Assembly (NCBI GenBank): GCA_019911805.1
Contig: JAIOJV010000101.1
Span: forward strand, 1-36,545
Reading direction: 5' to 3'
Length of the DNA stretch: 36,545 nt
From: Gammaproteobacteria bacterium
GTDB lineage: Bacteria > Pseudomonadota > Gammaproteobacteria > Thiohalobacterales > Thiohalobacteraceae
The translations under genes were made by a program, and so were the position numbers. Shown here in pieces: positions 18,010 through 28,880 of the stretch. The notes beneath the pieces were generated by a model. The model was not told the origin of the DNA. It did not search any database and saw only the letters and a list, made by a program, of their open reading frames with translations. Each line of letters starts with the position of its first letter. Position 1 is the first letter of the stretch.

Positions 18010-19173
18010 TCAGTCCGCCTGGCGCCGCAGGAAAGCGGGGATATCCAGATACTCCAGATCGGAATCGTAATTGGGCGGCGTCGAGAAATCTCCGCCGACG
18101 GCCCGCTGCCCGCTGCGGATGACGGTCGGGCGATCCAGCTTGCGGTAGTCGGGTTCACCGTCGGTCTTTCTCTCCACCAGTTTCACCTGCGGCTCCTCCG
18201 GCAGCTGCGCCTTCTGCTGCGAACCCAACCCGGTGGCGACCACGGTCACCCGCAGCTCGTCGGTCATGTCCGGGTCGATCACCGTGCCGACCACCACCGT
18301 CGCATTCTCGGAGGCGAACTCCTTGATCACGTTGCCAACCTCTTCGAACTCACCGATCGACATGTTCATACCGGCGGTGACGTTGACCAGGATTCCGGCG
18401 GCCCCCATGAGATTGACGTCCTCCAGCAGCGGACTGGCGATGGCCGCCTCGGCCGCCTCGCGGGCGCGGTCCTCGCCGCTGGCACGACCGGAACCCATCA
18501 TGGCCATGCCCATCTCGGACATGACCGTGCGGACATCGGCGAAGTCGACGTTGATCAGCCCGGGGCGGGTGATCAGTTCGGCAATGCCCTGCACGGCGCC
18601 CAACAGCACGTCATTGGCCGACTTGAAGGCCTCCAGCAGGCTCACGCTCTTGCCCAGCACCGCCAGCAGCTTCTCGTTGGGGATGGTGATCAGCGAGTCG
18701 ACGTACTGACCCAGCTCCTTGATACCTTTCTCCGCCACCGCCATGCGCTTGCGGCCTTCGAACGGGAACGGCTTGGTCACCACCGCGACGGTGAGGATAC
18801 CCAACTCCTTCGCCACCTGTGCGACGATCGGCGCCGCACCCGTGCCGGTGCCGCCACCCATGCCGGCGGTGATGAACAACATATCCGCACCCTCGATCAC
18901 CTCCATGATGCGCTCCCGATCGTCCAGCGCCGCCTGGCGGCCGACCTCCGGATTGGCGCCCGCACCCAGGCCTTTGGTCATGCCCGATCCGAGCTGCAGT
19001 GCCACCCGGGCATGGGTGTTCTGCAGCGCCTGGGCATCGGTGTTGGCACAGATGAAGTCCACACCCTCGATGTTGGCCGCGACCATGTGCTGCACGGCGT
19101 TGCCGCCACCACCACCGACGCCCATCACCTTGATCACCGCATTCTGACTGTAAGCATCCATTAATTCGAACAT
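18010..19173 (-). CDS. ftsZ: Cell division GTPase FtsZ
   Basis: The 387-residue tubulin homologue forms the Z ring. The GTP-binding signature GGGTGTG spans 106-112 and the T7 loop NVDFADV holds the catalytic Asp210 and Asp213. A flexible linker (about 320-370) leads to the conserved C-terminal peptide LEYLDIPAFLRRQAD that binds FtsA, ZipA and ZapD. The ATG at 19173 is preceded by GAGGAGACG. It follows ftsA by 79 bases, most of which is a short-word repeat. Confidence 0.98.
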   Translation of the reverse strand: MFELMDAYSQNAVIKVMGVGGGGGNAVQHMVAANIEGVDFICANTDAQALQNTHARVALQLGSGMTKGLGAGANPEVGRQAALDDRERIMEVIEGADMLFITAGMGGGTGTGAAPIVAQVAKELGILTVAVVTKPFPFEGRKRMAVAEKGIKELGQYVDSLITIPNEKLLAVLGKSVSLLEAFKSANDVLLGAVQGIAELITRPGLINVDFADVRTVMSEMGMAMMGSGRASGEDRAREAAEAAIASPLLEDVNLMGAAGILVNVTAGMNMSIGEFEEVGNVIKEFASENATVVVGTVIDPDMTDELRVTVVATGLGSQQKAQLPEEPQVKLVERKTDGEPDYRKLDRPTVIRSGQRAVGGDFSTPPNYDSDLEYLDIPAFLRRQAD

Positions 19174-19200
19174 CGTCTCGTCTCCTCTGACTTGAATTCG

Positions 19201-19250
19201 GGTGCTAGGTCCTAGGTCCTAGCACCTCGTCCCTAGCACCTCGTCCCTGG
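19201..19250. repeat. GGTCCTAG/CCTAGCACC repeat between ftsA and ftsZ
   Basis: GGTGCTAGG (19201-19209) is the exact reverse complement of CCTAGCACC at 19218-19226 and again at 19232-19240, with intervening TCCTAGG and CTCGTCCC words. The block fills most of the ftsA-ftsZ gap and could form alternative hairpins in the message just upstream of the ftsZ ribosome site. Confidence 0.75.
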
Positions 19251-19252
19251 TA

Positions 19253-20488
19253 TTAGAAATTCCCTTGAAACCAACTTCGCATGCGTGTCCATACACCCGA
19301 CATGCTGCGACCGAACTGCGCCTCCAGGTTGCGCTGTGCACGATTCTGGCTGCCGAACAGCAGCAGGCCGACGCCGGTGGCATAGATCGGATTGCGTACC
19401 ACGTCGACCAGGCCGGCGATGTACTGGGGCGTACCCAGACGCACCGGCATGTGAAACACCTCTTCCGCCAGATCGATCAGGCCTTCCATCTTGGCGCTGC
19501 CACCGGTGAGCACGATGCCCGCGGCGACCAGGTCCTCGAATCCACTGCGGCGCAGCTCCGCCTGCACCAGCGTCAGCAGTTCCTCGTAACGCGGCTCGAC
19601 CACCTCCGCGAGGGTATGCCGCGCCAGCCGGCGCGCACCGCGGTCACCGACGCCGGGCACCTCGATGGTCTCGTCGGAACTGGCGAGCTGCGCCAGTGCG
19701 CAGGCATAGCGGATCTTGATCTCCTCCGCATGCTGGGTCGGCGTCCGCAGTGCCACGGCAATATCATTGGTCACCTGATCACCGGCGATGGGGATCACCG
19801 ACGTATGACGGATGGAGCCCTCGGTGAACACCGCGATGTCGGTCGTGCCGCCGCCGATGTCGACCAGACACACGCCCAGATCCTTTTCGTCATCGGTCAG
19901 CACCGAATAGCTGGAGGCAAGCTGTTCCAGAATGATGTCGTCGACCTCCAGACCACAGCGACGCACGCACTTGATGATGTTCTGTGCCGCGCTGACGGCC
20001 CCGGTCACCAGATGCACCTTGGCCTCCAGGCGTACGCCGGACATGCCGGCCGGCTCGCGGATACCTTCCTGCTTGTCGATGATGAATTCCTGGGGAAGGA
20101 TGTGCAGGATCTTCTGGTCGGCCGGGATTGCCACCGCACGTGCCGCATCGATCACCCGTTCCACATCGCTGGGCGTGACCTCCTTGTCGCGGATGGCGAC
20201 GATGCCGTGCGAGTTCAGGCTGCGGATATGACTGCCGGCGATACCCGTGTAGACGGAGTGGATCTGGCAGCCAGCCATCAACTCCGCCTCTTCGATCGCG
20301 CGCTGAATGGAATGAACGGTGGATTCGATGTTGATCACCACGCCCTTCTTCATGCCCCGTGAAGGGTGCGAACCGATGCCGATGATCTCGATGCCGCCCT
20401 CCGGCGTGACCTCGCCGACGATGGCCACCACCTTGGATGTACCGATATCCAGGCCGACGATCATGTTCTTTTCGGATTTCTTCGCCAT
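19253..20488 (-). CDS. ftsA: Cell division protein FtsA
   Basis: The 411-residue actin-like ATPase tethers FtsZ to the membrane and activates septal synthesis. It opens with MIVGLDIGTSKVVAIVGE (phosphate-1 motif), has the SHTA/1C domain region, phosphate-2 VDIGGGTTDIAVF and adenosine motif GIVLTGGSAKMEGL. The C-terminal amphipathic helix VWTRMRSWFQGNF is the membrane-targeting sequence. The ATG at 20488 follows ftsQ by six bases, with GAGGG overlapping the end of ftsQ as ribosome site. Confidence 0.97.
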   Translation of the reverse strand: MAKKSEKNMIVGLDIGTSKVVAIVGEVTPEGGIEIIGIGSHPSRGMKKGVVINIESTVHSIQRAIEEAELMAGCQIHSVYTGIAGSHIRSLNSHGIVAIRDKEVTPSDVERVIDAARAVAIPADQKILHILPQEFIIDKQEGIREPAGMSGVRLEAKVHLVTGAVSAAQNIIKCVRRCGLEVDDIILEQLASSYSVLTDDEKDLGVCLVDIGGGTTDIAVFTEGSIRHTSVIPIAGDQVTNDIAVALRTPTQHAEEIKIRYACALAQLASSDETIEVPGVGDRGARRLARHTLAEVVEPRYEELLTLVQAELRRSGFEDLVAAGIVLTGGSAKMEGLIDLAEEVFHMPVRLGTPQYIAGLVDVVRNPIYATGVGLLLFGSQNRAQRNLEAQFGRSMSGVWTRMRSWFQGNF

Positions 20489-20494
20489 CTGTTC

Positions 20495-22571
<2,077 letters not shown>

Positions 22572-22575
22572 ATGT

Positions 22576-23475
22576 TCATATCGCCACCCCCACGATGCGC
22601 ACTTCGGGGATCAGCCGGACACCCTGTTCGCGTTCCACGGTGTCGCGCACTGATTCGATCAGTGCCTCGATGTCGGCGGCGCGGGCCCCGCCGGTGTTGA
22701 CGATGAAGTTGGCGTGCTTCTCGGACACACAGGCCTGGCCGATGCAGCGGCCCTTCAGGCCGCAGGCCTCGATGAGTCGTGCGGCGTGGTCACCAGGCGG
22801 GTTGCGAAACACCGATCCGCAGCTCGGCTGCTGGGTCGGCTGGGTCGCGCCACGGCGCTCCAGCAGTTGCCGGATGCGTGCCTGCGCGACCGCGCTGTCA
22901 CCGGGTTCGAAGCGCAGGTGTGCGGCAACAAACCATTCGTCGGCCGGCCCGCGCACATGCCGGTAGCCGATCTCGTACTCCTCGGGGCCACGCACCCGTC
23001 GCTCGCCGTGGCGGTCGATGGTCTCGATGGCAGTTACGTACTGCCAGGTCTCGCCGCCGAAGGCCCCGGCGTTCATCGCCAGCGCGCCACCCATACTGCC
23101 GGGGATACCGGCCAGGAACTCACCACCGGTCAGACCGTGTCGTGCCATGCCGCGCGCGACCTTGGCGCAGGCCACACCCGCCTCGGCGCGCAGTGTGCGT
23201 GCATCGAGTGGGTGCAGCGCACCCAGGCCGCTGAAGGTCGAGATGACCGTGCCGGGAAAGCCACCGTCGCGGACCAGCAGGTTGCTGCCCAGGCCGATCC
23301 ACAGCAACGGCTCGTCGTCGGGCAGGCCGGCGAGAAAGCCCGCCAGATCGTCGCCATCGGCCGGCGTGTAGAAGCGCCGCGCCGGACCGCCCGCGCGCCA
23401 GCTGGTGTGGCGGGCAAGCGGTTCGCCATACCGCAATTCGCCGCGCTGCCGTGGACTGTTCATGGCCGCCATCAT
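22576..23475 (-). CDS. murB: UDP-N-acetylmuramate dehydrogenase
   Basis: The FAD enzyme reduces enolpyruvyl-UDP-GlcNAc to UDP-MurNAc. It is about 299 residues from the ATG at 23475. Recognisable blocks are LARHTSWRAGGPA, WIGLGSNLLVRDGG (FAD site), GIPGSMGGALAMNAGAFG, QPSCGSVFRNP (catalytic Ser of the type II form) and EKHANFIVN. The frame stays open to a GTG at 23565, but the ATG at 23475 forms an ATGA overlap with a short upstream ORF and lies after GGGAGCGGATGCGGGG, so I prefer it. An alternative ATG is at 23472 or 23463. Confidence 0.93.
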   Translation of the reverse strand: MMAAMNSPRQRGELRYGEPLARHTSWRAGGPARRFYTPADGDDLAGFLAGLPDDEPLLWIGLGSNLLVRDGGFPGTVISTFSGLGALHPLDARTLRAEAGVACAKVARGMARHGLTGGEFLAGIPGSMGGALAMNAGAFGGETWQYVTAIETIDRHGERRVRGPEEYEIGYRHVRGPADEWFVAAHLRFEPGDSAVAQARIRQLLERRGATQPTQQPSCGSVFRNPPGDHAARLIEACGLKGRCIGQACVSEKHANFIVNTGGARAADIEALIESVRDTVEREQGVRLIPEVRIVGVAI

Positions 23476-23627
23476 CCCCGCATCCGCTCCCGTCGCTGTT
23501 TCGAGGGTCGGGGCAGGCGCGTGGCGTGTGCCGTGCCAGTCACCTTGCGGGGCGCCGGCAGCCACCGGCTGTTCAAGGATTCACCACAGCCCATGTGCAA
23601 GCGCAGGCGAATGGTGTGCTGAGTCAT
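23472..23627 (-). CDS. Possible 51-residue ORF bridging murC and murB
   Basis: A frame from ATG 23627 to TGA 23472 overlaps the murC stop by ATGA at one end and the murB ATG by ATGA at the other. The peptide is arginine-rich and basic with no recognisable domain. Most codons end in G or C, as in the neighbours, but the murB frame through this stretch looks equally acceptable, so this may only be an N-terminal extension of murB or untranslated spacer. The neat double overlap is the only positive argument. Confidence 0.3.
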   Translation of the reverse strand: MTQHTIRLRLHMGCGESLNSRWLPAPRKVTGTAHATRLPRPSKQRRERMRG

Positions 23628-25081
23628 GGTCGGTCCTCCTCTGCTGCCTGCCACCGTACCGCCAGCTCCGCCGCGGCCGCGCCGATATCGCCGGCACCGG
23701 CCATCAGCAGCACGTCACCATCGGCCAGGATGGCCGGCAGCACGTCGGTCAGATCGGTGGTGTCGTCCACGAACACCGGATCGACCTGGCCGCGCAGCCG
23801 GATGGCGCGGCTCAGGGCGCGGCCATCGGCGCCGGCGATCGGCACCTCACCCGCGGCATACACATCGGTCAGCACCAGTGCGTCGGTCTCGCTCAGTACC
23901 TGCGCGAAGTCTTCGAACAGATCACGGGTACGGGTATAACGGTGCGGCTGGAACACCACCACCAGCCGGCGTGCGGGCCAGCCGTTGCGGATGGCGTCGA
24001 TCACCGCGGCCACTTCGCGCGGATGGTGGCCGTAGTCGTCGATCAACAGCACGCGGCCCGCCGGCAAACGGCACTCCCCGTAGACCTGGAAGCGCCGGCC
24101 GATACCGGCGAAGTTCGCCAGCGCGGACTGGATCGCGGCATCCGCGAGGTCGAGTTCGCTGGCGACCGCGATGGCAGCCAGGGCGTTGAGCACATTGTGC
24201 CGTCCCGGCAGATTCAACATGACGGGCAGGACCGTATCCCGGTCCTTGCGGTGCAGATTGAAGTACATGCGTACCCCTTCCTGGCGTAGCTCACTGACCC
24301 ACAGGTCGGCGTTGGCCGCGGCATCGATGGCATAGGTGCGTACCGGGCGCGCCACCTCCGGCAGGATCTCACGCACCTCGGCGTCATCGATGCACAGCAC
24401 CGCCAGCCCGTAGAACGGGAGATGGTGCAGAAATTCCAGGAAGGTCTTGCGCAACTGGCCGAAGTCACCGCCGTAGGTGGACAGATGGTCGGCGTCGATG
24501 TTGGTCACGACCGCGATCATCGGCTGCAGATACAGGAACGAGGCATCGCTCTCGTCGGCCTCGGCGACCAGGTAACGACCCGCACCCAGACGCGCGTGGC
24601 TGGCGGCGCTGTTCAGCCGGCCACCGATAACGAAGGTCGGATCCAACCCCCCCTCGGCCAACAGGCTCGCCACCAGGCTGGTGGTGGTCGTCTTGCCGTG
24701 CGTCCCGGCCACGGCCACGCCGTAGCGAAAGCGCATCAATTCGGCCAGCATCTCGGCACGCGGCACGACTGGAATGCGTTGCGCCTGTGCGGTCACAACC
24801 TCCGGGTTGCTGCTGTCGACCGCACTGGAGATCACGACCACGTCGCTGCCGGTGACATGGGCGGCGCTGTGGCCGATGAAGACCGTGGCACCCAGTGATT
24901 CCAGCCGGCGGGTGACACTGTTGGTGCGCAGATCCGAGCCCTGCACCTCGTAGCCGAGATTGTGCAGCACTTCCGCGATGCCACCCATGCCGGCGCCACC
25001 GATGCCGACGAAATGCACCCGTCGCACCCGCCCCATCCCGCCAGGCTGTACCGCGATATTCGGCATGCCGATCTCGCTCAT
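23624..25081 (-). CDS. murC: UDP-N-acetylmuramate--L-alanine ligase
   Basis: The 485-residue ligase adds L-Ala to UDP-MurNAc. It has the N-terminal Rossmann motif [18 protein letters not shown], the P-loop GTHGKTT (126-132), and the Mur ligase central and C-terminal domains ([18 protein letters not shown]). The ATG at 25081 overlaps the murG stop (ATGA). The frame continues 115 codons upstream inside murG without resemblance and is ignored. Confidence 0.97.
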   Translation of the reverse strand: MSEIGMPNIAVQPGGMGRVRRVHFVGIGGAGMGGIAEVLHNLGYEVQGSDLRTNSVTRRLESLGATVFIGHSAAHVTGSDVVVISSAVDSSNPEVVTAQAQRIPVVPRAEMLAELMRFRYGVAVAGTHGKTTTTSLVASLLAEGGLDPTFVIGGRLNSAASHARLGAGRYLVAEADESDASFLYLQPMIAVVTNIDADHLSTYGGDFGQLRKTFLEFLHHLPFYGLAVLCIDDAEVREILPEVARPVRTYAIDAAANADLWVSELRQEGVRMYFNLHRKDRDTVLPVMLNLPGRHNVLNALAAIAVASELDLADAAIQSALANFAGIGRRFQVYGECRLPAGRVLLIDDYGHHPREVAAVIDAIRNGWPARRLVVVFQPHRYTRTRDLFEDFAQVLSETDALVLTDVYAAGEVPIAGADGRALSRAIRLRGQVDPVFVDDTTDLTDVLPAILADGDVLLMAGAGDIGAAAAELAVRWQAAEEDRP

Positions 25082-26205
25082 GTGGCGGCACCTCCGCTGC
25101 GCGTATCCAGACCGGCCAGTCGCAGGCATTCCTGCGCGACGACCCGTGCCGCATCGGTTCGCGCCAGGGCGCGTGCCGCCGCCGCCATTCGCAGCCGGCG
25201 TTCGGGATCGCGTGCGAAGTCTGCGATCACACTCGCCAGTGTCGTGGCCTCGAGTTCGGGCTCCGGGATCAACATGGCCGCACCGGCGTCGACGAGGTAG
25301 CGGGCATTGCCGGTCTGATGATCGTCGACGGCGTACGGATACGGCACCAGGATGGCGGCCACACCGACGGCGGTGAGTTCGGCGATGGTGAGCGCACCGG
25401 CGCGGCACACCACCAGATCCGCCCACGCGTAGGCCTCCGCCATGTCTTCGATGAAGGGCACGACCTCGGCCGTGACGCCGGCCCGCGCATAGGACGCGCG
25501 CGCGCTGTCCAGATTGCGCGCCCCGGCCTGATGGCGGACCTGTGGCCGCAGCGCGGCAGCACTGCGCGCCAGTGCCTGCGGCAGCAGGTCGTTCAACGCC
25601 TGCGCGCCCAGGCTGCCGCCCAGCACCAGCAACCGCATGGGTCCTTCACGCCCGGCGAAGCGCGCGGCCGGCGGCGCGACCCGGGTGATGGTGCCACGCA
25701 CCGGATTGCCCGTGGCCAGCGGCCGCAGACGCGCCGGCAGACTGCCGGGAAAGGCCTCCATCACCCGCATCGCCAGTGGCGCCAGCAGGCGGTTGGTCAG
25801 GCCGGCGATGGAATTCTGCTCATGGATGAGCAGGGGGCGACGCAACAGCCAGGCCATGAATCCACCCGGTCCGGTCACGAAGCCGCCCATACCGAGTACC
25901 GCGCGTGGCCGCAGGCGCCGCAGGATGCCCCCGGCCTGCAGCAGCGCGCCGAGCAGCATGAACGGTGCCGTCAATGCATGCAGAAAACCCTTGCCCCGCA
26001 GGCCGCGGACGCGCACCCAGGCCATCGGCAGGCCGGCCGCCGGGACCACGCGCGCCTCCAGACCCGCCTGCGTCCCCAGCCATACCACCGGGTGGCCGGC
26101 GCTGCGCAGCTCCTCGGCGACGGCGAGTGCGGGAAACACATGCCCACCGGTGCCGCCGGCCATGATCAGGATGGCGTCGCGAGGCCAGGCGTCAGCGGCA
26201 GTCAT
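25078..26205 (-). CDS. murG: Lipid II synthase (UDP-GlcNAc transferase) MurG
   Basis: The 375-residue GT28 glycosyltransferase adds GlcNAc to lipid I on the inner face of the membrane. The N-terminal [18 protein letters not shown] (GGTGGH at 17-22) and the [13 protein letters not shown] and [23 protein letters not shown] blocks are diagnostic. The ATG at 26205 overlaps the ftsW stop by ATGA, and its own stop overlaps murC the same way. An in-frame start at 26316 lies inside ftsW and is not used. Confidence 0.97.
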   Translation of the reverse strand: MTAADAWPRDAILIMAGGTGGHVFPALAVAEELRSAGHPVVWLGTQAGLEARVVPAAGLPMAWVRVRGLRGKGFLHALTAPFMLLGALLQAGGILRRLRPRAVLGMGGFVTGPGGFMAWLLRRPLLIHEQNSIAGLTNRLLAPLAMRVMEAFPGSLPARLRPLATGNPVRGTITRVAPPAARFAGREGPMRLLVLGGSLGAQALNDLLPQALARSAAALRPQVRHQAGARNLDSARASYARAGVTAEVVPFIEDMAEAYAWADLVVCRAGALTIAELTAVGVAAILVPYPYAVDDHQTGNARYLVDAGAAMLIPEPELEATTLASVIADFARDPERRLRMAAAARALARTDAARVVAQECLRLAGLDTRSGGAAT

Positions 26206-27416
26206 ACCGGCCTCCGGGGTGCACGCCGCTGCGGCAGTGGGGTATTCGCCGGCAGGGTATGCACGGAGCAGCGTGTCTCGTAGTCGATCCGCAGCAGCAG
26301 ACCAAAGGCGACACACATCACCACGAGACTGCTGCCGCCGTAACTCAGCAACGGCAGGGTCAGCCCCTTGGTCGGCAGCAACCCCATGTTCACACCGATA
26401 TTGATTGCGCTCTGCAGGGCCAGCCAGGTGCCGATGCCATACGCGAGGTAGCCTGAGAATCGATCACCGGCTTTTTCCGCCACACTGCCGATGGCGAAGG
26501 CCCGCCATACCAGGAAGCCATACAGCGCCAGCAGCAGCACCACACCGACCAGCCCGAACTCCTCGGCAAACACGGCGAAGACGAAATCGGTGTGCGCCTC
26601 CGGCAGATAGAAGAGCTTCTGCACGCCGCTACCCAGCCCCACGCCGAACCAGTGACCACGGCCGATGGCGATCAGCGACTGCGTCAGCTGGAAGCCGCTG
26701 TCGAAAGGATCCTTCCAGGGATCGATGAAAGTGGTCAGGCGCGTCAACCGATAGGGCGATGAGACCGCGAGGATCGCCAGCGCCAGACCGGACCCGCCGA
26801 TGAGTGTGCCGAACTGCCACCAGCGCACACCGGCGAGGAACATCATCGCCAACGCCGTCGCGAACAGCACGACCGTGGCGCCGAAATCCGGCTCCGCCAG
26901 CAGCAGTGCCGCCGCGACGATGAGGACGGCCATCGGCTTGATGAAACCGCTGACCTTGCTGCGCACCTCCTCTCCGTGGCGCACCAGATAGCCGGCGAGA
27001 TAGATCAGCAGCAGCAGCTTGGCGGGCTCTGATACCTGCAGATTGACCGGACCGAGAGAGATCCAGCGGGTCGCGCCATTGACCGTATTGCCGACGCCCG
27101 GCACCAGCACCACCGCCAGCAGACCCAGCGCCAGCAGCAGCACCGGCACACCGGCCCGCGCCCAGTGCGCCATGCGGATGCCGAACACCAGTGCAGCGGC
27201 ACCCAGGCCGACGAGCAGATAGACCGCCTGGCGCAGGCCATAATAGAACGGCTGGCCGAACTGCCGATCGGCCATGCTGACGGATGCCGAGGTCACCATC
27301 ACCAGGCCGAGCGCGAGCAGGCACAGCACGACCCCCAGCAGCCGGTAATCCAGCCGCGGACAGCGCAGTCCGGTGGTGCGCGCCAGGCGTGTCTGTACGG
27401 CGGCCGCGATGCTCAT
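26202..27416 (-). CDS. ftsW: Septal peptidoglycan glycosyltransferase FtsW
   Basis: This 404-residue SEDS protein polymerises glycan strands at the septum with FtsI. About ten hydrophobic segments are seen, starting near residue 27. The loop EAHTDFVFAVFAEEFG holds the conserved aspartate thought to be catalytic in SEDS enzymes, and LPLLSYGGSSLVV is the family C-terminal motif. Starts at ATG 27416, overlapping the murD stop (ATGA). Confidence 0.97.
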   Translation of the reverse strand: MSIAAAVQTRLARTTGLRCPRLDYRLLGVVLCLLALGLVMVTSASVSMADRQFGQPFYYGLRQAVYLLVGLGAAALVFGIRMAHWARAGVPVLLLALGLLAVVLVPGVGNTVNGATRWISLGPVNLQVSEPAKLLLLIYLAGYLVRHGEEVRSKVSGFIKPMAVLIVAAALLLAEPDFGATVVLFATALAMMFLAGVRWWQFGTLIGGSGLALAILAVSSPYRLTRLTTFIDPWKDPFDSGFQLTQSLIAIGRGHWFGVGLGSGVQKLFYLPEAHTDFVFAVFAEEFGLVGVVLLLALYGFLVWRAFAIGSVAEKAGDRFSGYLAYGIGTWLALQSAINIGVNMGLLPTKGLTLPLLSYGGSSLVVMCVAFGLLLRIDYETRCSVHTLPANTPLPQRRAPRRPV

Positions 27417-28762
27417 CCGACCTGCCTCCGTACCGCGTCCATGAAGACCTCGCCGCGGTGATCGTACCCCGTGAACATGTCGAAGCTCGCACAGGCCGGC
27501 GACAGCAGCACGGCATCACCCGGCTGGGCCAGTTCGGCCGCGCGCTGCACTGCCGCCTCCATGCTGTCGGCGCGCACCACTCGGGTGATGTCGCCGAGCG
27601 CCACCTCCAGCAGCGACGCGTCCTCGCCGATGAGCACGGCGGCCCGCAACCGGCCGCGCAGCGGTTCGCGCAGCAGACGGAAATCCGCACCCTTGCCACG
27701 GCCGCCGGCGATGAGCACCACCGGTCGCTCCATACCCTGCACCGCCGCCACGGTGGCGCCGATGTTGGTACCCTTCGAGTCGTTGTACCAGACCACACCA
27801 GCGGCCGCGGCCACCCATTGCGTGCGGTGTGCCAGGCCGCCAAAGGTACGCAGCGTCTGGAACATGGCCTCCCGCCCGAGACCGGCCGTGTCGCCGAGCG
27901 CAAGTGCCGCCAGCGCGTTGCTCAGGTTGTGCCTCCCGGCCATGCGGATCTCGGCCGCCGGCAGCAGCCGCACGTCGCCACACATCAACCACACGGCACC
28001 GTCGAACTCCGCCACGCCGTAGTCACCGGCGGCGGGCACCTGCACCCCGAAGCCGATGCTGGGCCGGCCGGGATCGGCGAGCCGCGCGGCATGGGGGTCG
28101 TCCCGATTGACGATCTGCACGTGCGCGTTGCGGTAGATGTGCTGCTTGGCCTTGGCGTATTCGTCCAGATTGCGATAGCGATCCATGTGATCCGGGCTGA
28201 CGTTCAGCACCACCGCCGCCTGCGCCGCCAGCGTGTAGGTCGACTCGAGCTGGAAGCTCGACAGTTCCAGAACATAGAGGTCCGGTTCCACACCATCCGC
28301 AGCGAGCAGATCGAGTGCCGGCGTGCCGAGGTTACCGCCGACCTTGACACGACGGCCGTCCGTGCGCGCCATCTCTCCGACCAGCGTAGTGACCGTACTC
28401 TTGCCATTGGAACCGGTGATGGCGATGACCGGCGCTTGGGCACTGCGTGCGAACAGTTCGACATCACCGATCACCTCGATACCGCGGGCGCGCGCCGCGC
28501 TGATCAGTGGCTGCTGCAACGATACGCCGGGACTGACGATAATCTGCTCCGCATGTGCGAATGCCTCTGGCGCGAAACGACCCAGAAAGAGTGCGACGTC
28601 CGGTAACTCGTTCTGTACCGCGGCGAGTCCGGGCGGTGTCGGACGATCGTCCGTGACCGCCACGTGTTCACCGGCGGCCGCCAGATAGCGGGCGCACGAC
28701 AGCCCGGTCCTGCCGAGGCCGACCACCAACACCTTTCTGGGAGCTCGCGCATCTGCTGTCAT
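27413..28762 (-). CDS. murD: UDP-N-acetylmuramoyl-L-alanine--D-glutamate ligase
   Basis: The 449-residue ligase adds D-Glu. It has VLVVGLGRTGLSCARYL at the N-terminus, the P-loop GSNGKST (117-123), LELSSFQLE and NDSKGTN motifs. The ATG at 28762 gives an N-terminus of family length; an ATG at 28777 is also possible and forms a TGATG with a five-codon frame that itself begins at the stop of the 24-codon ORF upstream. The stop overlaps ftsW. The 118-base gap to mraY is unusual for this cluster and contains that small ORF. Confidence 0.95.
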   Translation of the reverse strand: MTADARAPRKVLVVGLGRTGLSCARYLAAAGEHVAVTDDRPTPPGLAAVQNELPDVALFLGRFAPEAFAHAEQIIVSPGVSLQQPLISAARARGIEVIGDVELFARSAQAPVIAITGSNGKSTVTTLVGEMARTDGRRVKVGGNLGTPALDLLAADGVEPDLYVLELSSFQLESTYTLAAQAAVVLNVSPDHMDRYRNLDEYAKAKQHIYRNAHVQIVNRDDPHAARLADPGRPSIGFGVQVPAAGDYGVAEFDGAVWLMCGDVRLLPAAEIRMAGRHNLSNALAALALGDTAGLGREAMFQTLRTFGGLAHRTQWVAAAAGVVWYNDSKGTNIGATVAAVQGMERPVVLIAGGRGKGADFRLLREPLRGRLRAAVLIGEDASLLEVALGDITRVVRADSMEAAVQRAAELAQPGDAVLLSPACASFDMFTGYDHRGEVFMDAVRRQVG

Positions 28763-28793
28763 GGGTACACTCGCCATCACGGGTCCAGTTGCA

Positions 28794-28868
28794 TCAGAAC
28801 ACCAGCCACAGCATCGACATTACAAAAAACATGAGGCCAACGAGCGCTATCTGGGAACCGACGTTCAT
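28794..28868 (-). CDS. Unrecognised 24-residue single-helix membrane peptide
   Basis: A 24-codon frame runs from ATG 28868 to TGA 28794 between mraY and murD. It is preceded by a perfect AGGAGGT (28875-28881) six bases from the ATG, and this ribosome site overlaps the mraY stop codon (TGAGGAGGT), which is ideal for termination-reinitiation. The peptide begins MNVGSQIALVGLMFF and continues hydrophobic to the end with one Trp and four Met in all; it contains no charged residue. Residues about 7-24 would form one membrane helix. No known dcw protein matches. The stop forms a TGATG with a five-codon frame leading to murD. The alternative is that this is simply a spacer with a chance frame, but the ribosome site argues otherwise. 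Confidence 0.65.
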   Translation of the reverse strand: MNVGSQIALVGLMFFVMSMLWLVF

Positions 28869-28880
28869 GCCGCTACCTCC

